Source: Atriophallophorus winterbourni
Lineage: Eukaryota > Platyhelminthes > Trematoda > Plagiorchiida > Microphallidae
Reading direction: 5' to 3'
DNA: 64,000 bases
Assembly: GCA_013407085.1 (NCBI GenBank)
Contig: JACCGJ010020169.1
Location: 1 to 64,000 of the forward strand
Shown here: positions 33,080 through 42,887 of the stretch, in pieces
Numbering within the stretch: position 1 is the first letter of the stretch
How the letters are laid out: every line of letters starts with the position of its first letter
Translations under genes and position numbers: made by a program
Notes under the pieces: generated by a model
What the model saw: only the letters and a program-made list of their open reading frames with translations
Told to the model about the DNA's origin: nothing
The model's database searches: none

Positions 33080-33430
33080 TGACAAGGAGATCAGATCGGT
33101 TGGACGATCACAAAAGATGTTACTGGCTCCTTCTCGACTGGTCGGGCATATGACGCTACTCAAATGTGCCAGTCTGGAGAAACGTTCATGAAGGCCTAAT
33201 CGCGATCGATCAAACGGTGGACCTTAGCTCAGGCCGTGAGTCATGAGACCACAATGGTGAAGGTCCTGGGTGCGAATCCGACCCGATACAGGATATGCAC
33301 TGCTGATGAGCTCAAGTAAGAGCAAAACTCGAGTCCAGTGCTTCCAACGTGGACCGTCGTGATAAACTTGGTGAATATTTCGAAGAACTTGGTACTGTTG
33401 AGTAGCCGCTAAAACATAATGAACCAACTC
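33080..33430 (+). repeat. tRNA-derived SINE with hammerhead, copy 1
   Basis: Aligns over some 300 bp with the reverse-strand copy at 38385-38705. It starts near TGGCTCCTTCTCGACTGGTC, carries a tRNA-like A box (TTAGCTCAGGCCG) and B box (GGTGCGAATCC), then a hammerhead at 33291-33342, and ends near 33415. The same layout, a pol III promoter followed by a hammerhead, is known from the Sm-alpha SINE family of schistosomes. Confidence 0.75.
33291..33342 (+). ncRNA. Hammerhead ribozyme in SINE copy 1 (core mutated)
   Basis: Stem I GCACTG/CAGTGC, core CTGATGA, stem II GCTC/GAGC with a six-base loop, palindromic stem III ACTCGAGT and cleavage triplet GTC are all present. The GAAA core reads AAAA (G12 lost), which should abolish cleavage. 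The intact version is at 38465-38516. Confidence 0.8.
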
Positions 33431-33540
33431 TCCAAGCACTCTATATTCCGCTTGCCTGCTCTTCCTTTTTCACACGCTTGCTTACCTGCTTTTCTTGCGT
33501 CATATTGCTTGGCAATTTGTCTGGCTCCAGACTTGTGCTT

Positions 33541-33541
33541 C

Positions 33542-33586
<45 letters not shown>

Positions 33587-33587
33587 G
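33541..33587 (+). repeat. ATG trinucleotide microsatellite
   Basis: About fifteen ATG/GAT units. They produce poly-Met and poly-Asp stretches in two frames, which are not genes. Confidence 0.95.
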
Positions 33588-33689
33588 TGATCGAGTGGTT
33601 TATGTTGTTTTCTCGTTGCTATATATTATTAAGCCTTCACATGTTGACCATTATTCTTTTTGATTTACCTTCTCAGGTATAATCGACCT

Positions 33690-34410
33690 TGACCACGTCC
33701 AACTTGACTACTTTTCGAACATTCTTCTTTCATACTCATATCTCATCAACACCCCGTTGCTTGCCGCGCCAGTTCAATTTTCTAAACCCTCAACGCAATG
33801 TAATGAACCAATGACGTTTTTCACCCTTTTACACACACGTGACTATAAATGCCTCACTACCCTGGCCCGATGTTTTTACTCGTCCTCTTGTAAATACTAA
33901 ATAATGTTAATTCATCAGCGTTCAAAGTTGGTTGATCTCGCTCACCCTGTCAACGTTTCATTGTTTTACTGATTTTCAAAGTCATTCCTTGTGTGTATTT
34001 GATTTCATTTTTTGCTAAAATGAGATTAAAATATAAGTTTTCGGAAAGTAATTTTACCGTTCTAGCGGGTTTGAGTGGTCATGATTTCTTGCAGGCCTAG
34101 CGATCAATTATTTGACCTATTCCCGTTTAAAAACGTGTATCTGCTCGACAGAATGTTGGAAGGTTTGTTGTACCATACAAGGCGCAAACGATTATTGATA
34201 GCAGTAATGGGAAAATAAACACGATCCAGTCCAAAGTATGAACCGAACACATCTCCAGAGCTTGGTTCCACAAAAGCCGCATACGAGCATTGGTCGTAGC
34301 GATGTGATAAAGGAAACTGTTCTGGATGACCTGCCACATGGATTACGTGAGGATTCTTTGGGTAGCTTAATCGCATGTTTATTTGACAGCTCCGTGGAGC
34401 TTTTCCTTGT
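33690..34410. other. No gene seen
   Basis: No supported feature. The antisense frames at 34104-34452 have no recognisable content. Confidence 0.4.
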
Positions 34411-34419
34411 TGTATAGCT

Positions 34420-34620
34420 CATTTTCCAGCTTTGGATCCGTCCTCGGACCAATCCTCTTCGCGCTTTATGCTAATGACATACCGGCTCTCGTCAAATGCA
34501 AGATCGTACTGCTCGCGGACGATATAAAAATGTGGTAGAAAATAAGTAAGTCGGAAGACTGCGAACTGCTCCAGAAGGATCTGGACAACCTCTTGGTCCC
34601 TAAAAATTGCATATTTTTCA
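34420..34620 (+). pseudogene. CR1-type LINE RT fragment
   Basis: The plus strand reads GSVLGPILFALYANDIPALV, then CKIVLLADDIKMW, a stop, and KSEDCELLQKDLDNL. This is the RT block around the catalytic ADD. It is too short for a full element, and both sides are unassigned. Confidence 0.7.
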
Positions 34621-34967
34621 ATTTCTAAAAGTGTTACAAAAGTGTTATATTATTCTGTGGTTTTTTGTAAAGCCATATGTTTTTTAGACCATTAAAATTA
34701 TATTGAATTGTCTAACATATCTTAACATAACATCAGAAGTATTGCATGCATTCGAAGGAAACACAGCTGGACTGTATCAGCTTTTACTCTGCTAGTCACT
34801 AGATCCAGCCAAACTGATTTTTTTGCATCTGATGGCGGGACAGGACGAGTTCAGTCACCCATGCCCGCTCACCACATGCGGCCAACCAATCTGCCCTAAA
34901 TCCTCTCTAAGAACTGGTTTAAATAGTCATGAAAAAGAGTTTGCAATGAATCGGTTATAGCAAGATT

Positions 34968-35011
34968 TTGGTAACGTTTCGCTTCTGAACACAGAAGCTT
35001 CGTCAGACCAA
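34968..35011 (-). ncRNA. Hammerhead ribozyme, left end of PLE copy 3
   Basis: On the minus strand: stem I TTGGT, core CTGACGA (position 7 is free in hammerheads), stem II GCTTCTG/CAGAAGC closed by TGTT, core GAAA, a palindromic ACGT stem III, then T and ACCAA pairing back to TTGGT. All core positions fit, with predicted cleavage after GTT. The tiny stem III is the minimal form known from PLEs, where dimers are the active species. Confidence 0.75.
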
Positions 35012-35109
35012 GATTGTCGGTACGAACAGTGATAAGATTTAAATGACATTTTCTTGACCAATCCTGGATTCGCTAAGATATAAAGGCGAGATCAAGACAC
35101 GCCGAGGTC

Positions 35110-36997
35110 ATGGCGAAAAAGACCGAGCACATAAAAGAAAGACAGGTGCGTAAGTTCAGCACTTTGTTAACTTCAAAAGATAAATGTACCTCTGCTAGTT
35201 CTTTTGATGACAGTAGTCGACCATATTCTAAGGCAATTAATTTATCAGATAGGCCGCTATCGCAAACTGAACAAAGATAGTTGCAAAAGGGCTTAAACTT
35301 CTCTATAATTACAAAAATATTAAAAGCTGAGGATGTTATTCCATGCGTAGAATCCGCCCTCAACCAGCTACCTGAAAATCAGGCAGATGCACTGCGAAAC
35401 GGTATATCTAGTATTATCATAAAACAACAACCAGAAAGGATGAACCTTACGCGAGATGAACAACAATCACTACTTAAATTCCAAAACGAAGAGAAAATAG
35501 TGATCACTAAGGCAGATAAAAGCAAGGTAACCCTGATTTTTTCTAAAATGATTATAGAGATAAAGCAGAATCACCTTGCTGAAGGTCCGTATCTAGTTAT
35601 TGACAACCGTATAGCTACGACCATTATGAATAACTGTAAGACTGTTGTTTCAAAATCTGCTCAGATACCCAGGTTCTATGGACATCCGAAGATACATAAG
35701 GTATGCGTTCCCTTGCGGCCCATTGTGACAACAGTTGATCCCCAACACACGAATTGGCTAAGCACCTTGCTCAGCTTTTGAAACCACTGATTGGAACAAG
35801 AATTCTTTTATTAAGAACTTGTTTGATTTTGTTCGTCGCTTAAGTACCGTAACAGTTGAGGAGGATGAGCTGATGGTTAGTTTTGACGTAAGCTCCTTGT
35901 TCACGAATGTTGAAACTACAAGCGCTTTCGAATTATCGAGGAAGTTACTCAACTCCGATATGACCTCGAAGGATCGTATCAACTAGAGTGTACAACAAAT
36001 CATCAACGGTGTAGCAATTTGTCTAAATATGAATCACTTCTTATTATATGGACAAGCGAAACGATATTTTATTGATAGGCTCACCTATTTCCCCATTGCT
36101 GGCGAATATGTACATGAAGCACTTCGAAGAGATAGCTTTGAGTAACGAAGCGTTAAAACAAAAAATAATAGTGACGCTATGTCGACAATTCATTCGTCAT
36201 CATAAAGCGAAACAGACTAGAAGCATTTCATAGTTAACTCAATGATTTAAATCCGGAAATGCAGGTCAGAAAAGAAACCGAGTCTACGGAAGGAACACTT
36301 CCGTTCTTGGACTAACTCGGCAAGATAGCGGCAAGATAAGAACAAAGGTATATCGTAAGCCAAACGACACGGATGCCATTTTCAGTTTCATATCTGGGCA
36401 CCATAAAAGGGTATTTCAGTCCGTAGCAAAATCGATATTTTACAAGGTTGACCGCCTCTCCAGCGATGATGCGATAAGGGACTAGCTCATGAAGAAGTCA
36501 GTCGCCGACTTGCAAATCATGGTTACACCAAGAGCTTAATTAAACGCCAATTGAACCGAGTTAGGCGTCCGCAACCGAAAACGGAAAATGTTTGGTGGAC
36601 TACGGTATCTCTACCCATATGTCAAAAGCGCCTCCGAACGCATAAGTCAAATCTCAAATAACGAAGAGGAAGAAGAAGAAGGAGTATTAGAGTAACATAT
36701 AAGGGAGGTAGAACTCTCCGCTCCGTATTAATACATCTCGATGATAAGACTCCTCTAGGTTGTGCGAGTGTTTATATTGGGCAAACGTCTAGAGAAATTT
36801 GCACATGGGTTAACGAACACAGGAAACGAGTAGAAATGCAACCCCGCAATCCCAGTGAATGTCAATCACTGATTCGTGATTCTGCCCTAGCTGAACACGT
36901 GCTAGACACTGGACACCCCGTAGATCTTGATAACGTGGAAGTGATAAGATGGAGTGTAACATCTTATAAGGAAAGACTTCACGCCGAGGCTGTTTAA
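35110..36997 (+). pseudogene. PLE copy 3 ORF (RT and GIY-YIG), broken
   Basis: Begins MAKKTEHIKERQVRKFSTLL at 35110 and meets TAG at 35278. It continues in frame (KGLNFSIITKILKAEDVIP, KADKSKVTLIFSK, RFYGHPKIHKVCVPLRPIVT) to a stop at about 35781. After frameshifts come GSPISPLLANMYMKHFEEIA (36070), GKIRTKVYRKPNDTDAIFSF (36340) and a clean 79-codon GIY-YIG block at 36758-36997 (CASVYIGQTSREICTWVNEH, SLIRDSALAEHVLDTGHPVD, ERLHAEAV). The YVDD box is lost (RQFIRHH in its place). Confidence 0.8.
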
Positions 36998-37279
36998 ATA
37001 ACAAAGGCTGGGGCGAATACGGTGAACAAGGTGGATGGGGCGGATATCTCGGTTCGGTTCTGCAGCGTATAAGGATTAACTAACATCACACCTAATACAC
37101 ACATGATTACGTAAGCAGTGTGACAGCAGACGCTGACCTGTACAATTGATAAACAATTAGGGAGGAACACAGCAATTAGGATGTGTGATCAATTATCTCG
37201 ATCTCCCCTGTCTAGCTTAGAGAAATCAGGATTGGTTAAGAAAATGCCATTTAAACTTGAACACTTCGTACCGACACCC

Positions 37280-37323
37280 TTGGCCTGACGAATCTTCTGT
37301 TTTCAGAAGCGGAAAGTTACTAA
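37280..37323 (+). ncRNA. Hammerhead ribozyme-like motif, right end of PLE copy 3
   Basis: The plus strand has CTGACGA, then stem II CTTCTG/CAGAAG with loop TTTT, then CGGAAAG where the functional copy has CGAAACG. The inserted or changed base displaces the GAAA core, so this end looks inactive. Confidence 0.65.
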
Positions 37324-37429
37324 AATCTTGCTATAAATGATTCATTTCAAACTTTATTTTCATGATTATGGACTCCCGATCGGTCAAGTTTTCAAATACC
37401 TGGTTGAAATAGTGTTCCATGATATAAAA

Positions 37430-38340
37430 ATTTAGATTCAAATATTTAAATGGTATAAAAAAGCAACATGCTTAACAACAACCATAGGATGGTAAAAATT
37501 GAAATATAAGTGTATAAACAAGATAATAAATTAAATTAAGCAGTATATAAGTGTTGGGGAAACGAATAATTCAATAAAAATTCGTAAAATTTCGTTTTAA
37601 ATTCGTGCAACCTAGTGGAAGGTTAAAGGTAAATTGTTCCAAGTAAAACACACGGACGGACTAAAGATACCTTCTACTGTTTAGGCGGGAATGGGATACC
37701 GCCAGCACATATTCATGGGTCCGATAATTTCTCGTAACCCTTCGCGCGAATAAATCGTGTAAGGGACGGTTCGTGGTATGGAATGTTTTGTCATGTAAGA
37801 TAAGTTCTCCTCTCCTCGTCTATAGGGAAAATGGAACAGATTCAGTTGAGCTATCCTTTCTTTATAGGGCTTGTTTCGGATGCTGAGAACTAGTTTTTTT
37901 GAGAGGTGATAGAATCGCTGCATAAGTTCCACATCATTCTTGAGCCACGGAGACCATGACTGCACACCGTATTCCGTGGCTGGTCTCAAGTATGTATTCA
38001 TGGTCATCGGGAATATCTTGGGCGAAACTTCTCAAATACCTGTTTGCGTAGATTAAGGAGATGTGTTGCCTTTGTAAAGATATTGTTAGTTTGAAGTGGT
38101 TTTAAAAGTGGAGCGAATCCAGACATCAAAATCTGCCATTTTCAATGACATGCGAACCTATATGATATGTGAACTTTACTCGATTCCCCACATTTATGAT
38201 CCCGCATTTGTTGAAGTTAAGCGGCACATTGTTCTTCAGCGACCAGCTGTGAAACGTATCAAGATCCTTTTGTAATAGCAGACAGTCTTCTGGGCTACGG
38301 ATGAAACGCCATATCTTTATGTCTTACGTTGATTCGAACA
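37430..38340 (-). pseudogene. 5'-truncated CR1-type LINE: RT end and C-terminus
   Basis: From 38340 downwards the minus strand reads RSPEDCLLLQKDLDTFHSWS (38300-38240). It continues to TYLRPATEYGVQSWSPWLKN, ELMQRFYHLSKKLVLSIRNK and PYKERIAQLNLFHF at 38007-37810. The 3' end at about 37440 shows the ATGGTATAAAAAAGCA block common to these CR1 tails. The FADD region is just lost at the 5' truncation. Confidence 0.75.
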
Positions 38341-38384
38341 AGCATTAACCTAGATTGTCATTCGATAATAGGCTTCAAAATTCT

Positions 38385-38705
38385 ACTAGACATATTTGTG
38401 ACCACTCATCCGTGCCAAGCCCATCGAATTATTCACAAAGTTGATCACGACGGTCCATAATGGAGGCACTGGACTCGAGTTTCGCTCTTATTTGAGCTCA
38501 TCAGCAGTGCATATCCTCCGCTTTGGGGGTGGGGTTCGAACACCCGAACACCATTTAAGTCCCATGACTTAACGACCTGGGCTACCGTTCACCGTTTGAC
38601 CGATCGCAATTAAGCGTTTATGAACTGTTCTCCAGACTGGCACATTTGAGCAGCTTTGTTTGTTTGACCAGTTCAGAAGGAGCCAGCAGCTACTAGACAT
38701 ATTTA
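38385..38705 (-). repeat. tRNA-derived SINE with hammerhead, copy 2
   Basis: Reverse-strand partner of 33080-33430. The A box TAGCCCAGGTCG (38584-38573) and B box GTTCGAACCCC (38541-38531) have tRNA-like spacing, and the hammerhead follows downstream. The right edge near 38705 and left edge near 38385 are estimated from the alignment of the two copies. No target duplications could be assigned. Confidence 0.8.
38465..38516 (-). ncRNA. Hammerhead ribozyme in SINE copy 2 (all core bases intact)
   Basis: On the minus strand: stem I GCACTG pairs perfectly with CAGTGC, core CTGATGA, stem II GCTC/GAGC around AAATAA, core GAAA, self-complementary stem III ACTCGAGT, cleavage triplet GTC. The predicted cut is between 38472 and 38471. 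Every invariant hammerhead position is met. Because stem III is palindromic with essentially no loop, a dimer is the likely active form. Confidence 0.88.
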
Positions 38706-38739
38706 ACAGCATTTTGGTAACGTCGCTAACATACATTGA

Positions 38740-38900
38740 ACGTTACAAAAATGCTCACTATGCTGCATGCGAAGAAATTTGAGTGGAATCGGTTAGAGTA
38801 GTTTTTGAATAACGTTTCACTTCTGACACAGGAGCTTCGTCAGACCAAGAGTGACAGTCAGGACAGGGAACATGATTAAGTAGCGGTCAACCCACCCTCA
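38740..38900 (-). mobile_element. Solo PLE terminal sequence with hammerhead
   Basis: Matches the left end of PLE copy 3 around the hammerhead at 38806-38849. On the minus strand: TTGGT, CTGACGA, stem II with one mismatch, GAAA, then ACGTTATTC. No PLE coding sequence adjoins it, so it is a solitary terminus or the stub of a truncated copy. Confidence 0.65.
38806..38849 (-). ncRNA. Hammerhead ribozyme, solo PLE terminus
   Basis: The CTGACGA and GAAA cores are intact. Stem II GCTCCTG/CAGAAGT has one mismatch and one wobble, and stem III is the palindromic ACGT. The 3' part of stem I (ATTC) no longer pairs well with TTGGT, so cleavage may be weak. Confidence 0.6.
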
Positions 38901-39454
38901 CATATTTGACCTTACCGCTAAACAGCCTATAGTAATAGACAATAGACAAGTTAACGGGCAGACGCATAATTTTGTGCTCTGATACTTTTGAACATTACTT
39001 GTCACTCGCTGGATTATTCTTACACCATTCGATTTCGCTTGAAGAGATCTATTGGACTCAATCATTTCTAGTGTCATGTGATCAATATTTCGGAAGTTAC
39101 TATTTTCCACATCACCGTGGAAATTGTTTGCGCGAGCAAAATTTGTTGTCGCTGTTTTGACCGATATCGTTCGGAAGACCTTCTCCTGCTAAATTCAACT
39201 AGCCGTGCCTCATTTGTGCGAGATCAAATCTACGGTCACCGCGACTGTTTTACTCGGTAATTTGCATTCAATACATTGCGATACGTTTCCACGCGAACCT
39301 CGCAAATTTCATCTCTCAACCGTGAACCAATCGATACGCGCCTAGGTGTTTCAGTGAAAGCTATCAACACCCACATTCAACGATCAGACAACCTTGGCCA
39401 GACAACCTCAACAGCTATTGGATGTCTAGACCTACGAAAACTACGTGTCAAATT

Positions 39455-40588
39455 GGCAGAAAGGTGGTAAGTGTGAAATCGAAAGTAGTCATGTGCTCTA
39501 CTAAGATCCACACTAAGTGCGACAAAATTTTGACTAACGAGGCAGTAGTCATTATTAATAATCCTAAAATTCCAAGTGTGTTATGTGTGCAGCATCTGTA
39601 GAACAAAACCGTTAAACGGCGGACCAATGTATCACAACCAGGAGATCCAGAGAATCGCATCAAATACTTAGGGAACTGTTCCCGAAAATTCGAGGAAACA
39701 TTGGTCATTAGTAATTGCCCGGAATCAATAAAAAATGAAACCAATATGAACCTAACGCTACATCCCGTAACTCCACAAGTTGTGCCGTTACTCAAAAAGA
39801 ATTTGCGGGAGGCTGAACAGTTTGGTGATGCAAACGATAGCTGCCACGCAGATGTTAGTCACATTAGAAAGTCGAAAGGGCATGTACTGCCTGTCCACCA
39901 GCAGAATTCCTCTACTTCAAAAACTAATACTGAAATGAAAACAACTTTGATGAATCTCAGTGTAATTTTCACCAATGTACCGGAGACATCAGGGACACGT
40001 TTCTCGAGTAGAACTCACGACATTGAACAATGGTACCAGCTGTGTTCAATGATGGATATGAGCTCGATACTGCCTCATTCAATAACCCGCCTAAGTCAGC
40101 ACCCCAATTCTCCTCATCTTGACGAACCACGTTTAATGAGAATAACTTTCAAAAGCCAAAAAAAGATGGAAGACGTTCTTCTAAACTCTTATTTGCTCCG
40201 TACATGTTCACATACTAAATGTCGCATACATGCCGATATTCCGTGGTGGGAAAGGAAAGGAAATTTAAACAATGCGAACATATCTGACCAACGCAGTGTT
40301 GTTTTTCTTGGTGTTCCCGAAAAAACCAACACTACTTCGAGATGTGAAATACAGCACCACGATTATAAACAGTGGCTCGACGTTGCCGACATCATCGGAG
40401 CTCACGAGTCAGTGGTGGTGTACACTTTTAGAATACCTCGGTCACCAAACTATGAAGGTGACGGGCTAAAACCTCTGAAAGTAACATTTTTAACGAAAGG
40501 TATGATGGAATCAATTAGGGCTAACTGGAAAGCTAACCATAGGAATCTCCCGAAGGATGTTAAATGCCACAGCCGTTTAAGATGTTAA
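39455..40588 (+). pseudogene. CR1 ORF1, third variant
   Basis: A decayed finger is readable at about 39470-39600 (KSKVVMCSTKIHTKCDKILT, then NNPKIPSVLCVQHL), parallel to the PHD-like finger of family 1. From 39701 a 295-codon frame carries NLSVIFTNVPETSGTRFSSR, DIEQWYQLCSMMDMSSILPH, VLLNSYLLRTCSHTKCRIHA, DIPWWERKGNLNN and FRIPRSPNYEGDGLKPLKVT. It is clearly homologous to ORF1 of families 1 and 2 and shows that all three share the same C-terminal domain. It ends before any frameshift heptamer. Confidence 0.75.
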
Positions 40589-40640
40589 GTATCACCCTCC
40601 GCTGGATCGAAGCAACCACCTCGTTCTGCTATTTCAATAT

Positions 40641-41144
40641 GTGTGCAGCGCCAGTAGAATTGTAAAGCAAACGAAACGAAATAGAAAAGTTGATTACATT
40701 GGTTTGATGGAAAAAATGGTAGTTTTTGATGAACATAATATAAATTTCAGTGATCCGAACTCGCGTTGCCCAACCTTGACAGATTACATAATCAACATGA
40801 TACATTTCAATTCTGAATATGTCCCGAAACATAATAGCAAAGAACGACAATTCAGGATTCGCAGTAGGACTAGAAAATGGTTAACAAATCGAAATTTGGC
40901 ATTGGCTATTCACAAGGTTGCCAGAACTGATTCGACGTGGGCAAACTTTCGCGAATTGCGGAATCAAGTCACAAATCTCATCCGAGAGGTCAAAAAATAT
41001 CACCAGCTTCAGATGGTGGTAGGAATGCAGCGAAATCCCAAACTGCTTTATCGAACTGTTAACAACGCTACGAAGCTGAAACCCGGAGTATTTTTGATCA
41101 TGACAGTTGTACAGCTACGAGCTTTTTATACCACAAATTCTTGA
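40641..41144 (+). pseudogene. CR1 ORF2 connector fragment, third variant
   Basis: A 167-codon frame matching the stretch between endonuclease and RT in the other CR1s: ERQFRIRSRTRKWLTNRNLA, FRELRNQVTNLIREVKKYHQ, MQRNPKLLYRTVNNATKLKP, GVFLIMT. The RT that should follow is deleted, and the frame runs into the 3' end. Confidence 0.75.
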
Positions 41145-41288
41145 ATCTAGTGTGTGTCACGTCTCGTGGGAATGACCAGGATCAGTGGTCGATTTTCCTA
41201 CTAGCGTGTATCCTTATCAATCTGATACAGCTGAACACGGTCAAGGTCAGTTGACACGGCGGTCCACATTCGTGAAAGTACATAACTA

Positions 41289-41310
41289 AATAGGTTAAGG
41301 TTAACCTATT
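41289..41310. repeat. Perfect 10-bp inverted repeat
   Basis: AATAGGTTAA and TTAACCTATT are separated by GG. A short hairpin or chance palindrome in the AT-rich gap between a CR1 3' end and PLE copy 2. No terminator role is implied. Confidence 0.6.
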
Positions 41311-41390
41311 TTTGAAGAAAAGCAACAATCTAATTAACTAGTAGGTATAAGGTGAATAATAACTATTTACCGTCGCAGCAGTGCCGAGCG

Positions 41391-42734
41391 CTAGATTATG
41401 GAGATTTCTACCCCATCCACTTTATTGACCGCCTTGGCAATTTCGACCGCCTCCGCATGTAGGCGTTCGCTATACGGTTTTATACCGCATCTTAATATTT
41501 CCACATTGTCTAGATCGACGCTGTGGCCCGTATCTAAAACGTGCGAAATCACGAATGAGAGATTGATAATCCCTCGCATCCCGGGGCTGTTTCCGGACAC
41601 GCTTTAGTTGTTCTTTGATTCTAGTGTGAATTTCCCTGGAAGACTGCCTTATGTAAACACCCGAACAGTGCTTACAGTTGATTCTGTAGATGCTGTTCGT
41701 AACGTTAGATGAAGGCGTCTTATCCTTGAGGTGCATCAGAACCGAACGGATTGTTTTCCCTTTCTTATAAGTTACGCGTATGACCGCCTGGTTCAAGATT
41801 CTATGTATCGCTTCAGGTGTGCATTTCACATAGGGTAAACAAACTTTATCCCGCCAATTATTCTCCGATTTTTTGGTTGGATATTTTACCTTCATCAATT
41901 GACGTTTTACAAAACTTTTTGGATAACCGTGGTCAATGAGCCTTTGGCTCGCTTCACGATGCGCCTGTTTACGGAACAAGCTATGGAACTGAAGACCTGT
42001 CTTGGATGAGCGGAAGTGTGTCGTATTACAGCATCTGTATCGATAGGATTCCGATAAACAGATGTTTATATTTTACTGCCTAAATTTTGTGCTAAACAGT
42101 CAAAAAATGGAAGAGTGACTGAGCAGGACTCAACTTCCTTTTTGACAGTAATACATGGGTCTATGTCATTTAAATATTTAAAGAAGGCCTGTAACTGATC
42201 TCGCTTGATGATAACAAATGTGTCATCAACATAGCGCCACCATAATTTTGGCTTGAACCCTTCATTGTTAAGGGCTTTGTTTTCGAAATGCTCCATATAC
42301 ATGTTCGCAAGTACTGGAGATATCGGTGAACCCATTGCCAACCATTCTTTTTGTCTATATAATTGCTCATTAAATACGAAGTGGTTCATACTTAGGCAGA
42401 TCGATACACCGATGATAATTTGCTGGACGCTCATGTTTGTGAGATCTGACAAACTGGCATCAGATTCCAAGGTTCGTCTAGCTAGTTGTAACGCACTTGT
42501 TGTATCGACGTTGATGAACAAAGCGCTCACGTTAAAGCTAATCATTATTTCATCGTCATCTATTGTTACCAACTTCAGGCGTGCTGCAAAGTCATATGCG
42601 TTATTGATGAACGAGGCTGTATTGCCGACTGAAGGTTTCAACAAATAAGCCAATTGTTTAGCTAACTCGTGCGCAGGTGATCCGATATCGTCGACGATAG
42701 TTCTTATGTATTTTAGGTAAGCCTTAGAACCTAG
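41391..42734 (-). mobile_element. Penelope-like element copy 2, downstream part
   Basis: RT plus GIY-YIG part of PLE copy 2. Its N-terminal part lies at 47585-48000, separated by a CR1 LINE. Sequence is nearly identical to copy 1 at 24430-25740. The 3' end extends further than in copy 1 and reaches about 41391. Confidence 0.85.
41398..42065 (-). pseudogene. PLE copy 2 connector and GIY-YIG endonuclease
   Basis: Long open frame 41979-41470: HREASQRLIDHGYPKSFVKR, YVKCTPEAIHRILNQAVIRV, GKTIRSVLMHLKDKTPSSNV, INCKHCSGVYIRQSSREIHT (GIY-YIG; the usual Gly after YI is Arg), RVRKQPRDARDYQSLIRDFA. The end at 41600-41391 continues VLDTGHSVDLDNVEILRCGI and ERLHAEAVEIAKAVNKVDGV. A deletion of about 45 bp relative to copy 1 lies near 41975. 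Confidence 0.8.
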
Positions 42735-42740
42735 ATTCAA
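42066..42740 (-). pseudogene. PLE copy 2 reverse transcriptase
   Basis: From about 42720 reads TIVDDIGSPAHELAKQLAYL, DDDEIMISFNVSALFINVDT (the first catalytic Asp is now Asn), EWLAMGSPISPVLANMYMEH and WWRYVDDTFVIIKRDQ with YVDD intact. It ends at the TAA 42068-42066 after GSKI, the same stop as in copy 1. The frame opening at 42740 is CR1 tail sequence, not PLE. Confidence 0.85.
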
Positions 42741-42887
42741 GATTCAAGATTCAAGATTCAAGAATTTTTGGTCACAAAAAGCACATAGCTTCACAATTAC
42801 CATATCATAGTAAATATGCGTTCAATAAGAGGTATAAAAAATCAATTATACGATGTCACTGGAGTCAAGTAATATGCTTACCCTGAG

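Larger units (their letters stand above)
34915..37385 (+). mobile_element. Penelope-like element copy 3 with inverted hammerhead-bearing ends
   Basis: A decayed PLE ORF (35110-36997) is bounded by two similar segments of about 150 bp in opposite orientation: 34915-35075 and, reverse-complemented, 37225-37380. Shared blocks between them include the hammerhead, CAAGATTTTGGTAAC-type sequence and GACATTTTCTTGACCAATCC. PLEs usually have direct or partial terminal repeats; here both ends are inverted copies. Confidence 0.8.
39000..41148 (+). mobile_element. CR1-type LINE, third variant, with a large internal deletion
   Basis: Contains a decayed ORF1 (39455-40588) and the middle of ORF2 (40641-41144). 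It then jumps directly to the 3' terminal block (GAGCTTTTTATACCA then TTCTTGAATCT at 41129-41148). The endonuclease, most of RT and the frameshift junction are missing, while the 3' end is kept. The 5' limit near 39000 is a guess. Confidence 0.65.

Noticed and set aside
33419..33682. Frames with poly-Met and poly-Asp
   Set aside because: Produced by the ATG/GAT microsatellite at 33541-33587, with no domain on either side.
38531..38584. Genuine tRNA gene
   Set aside because: A and B box-like sequences are present, but no cloverleaf or anticodon arm forms and the sequence continues into a hammerhead. It is a SINE promoter.
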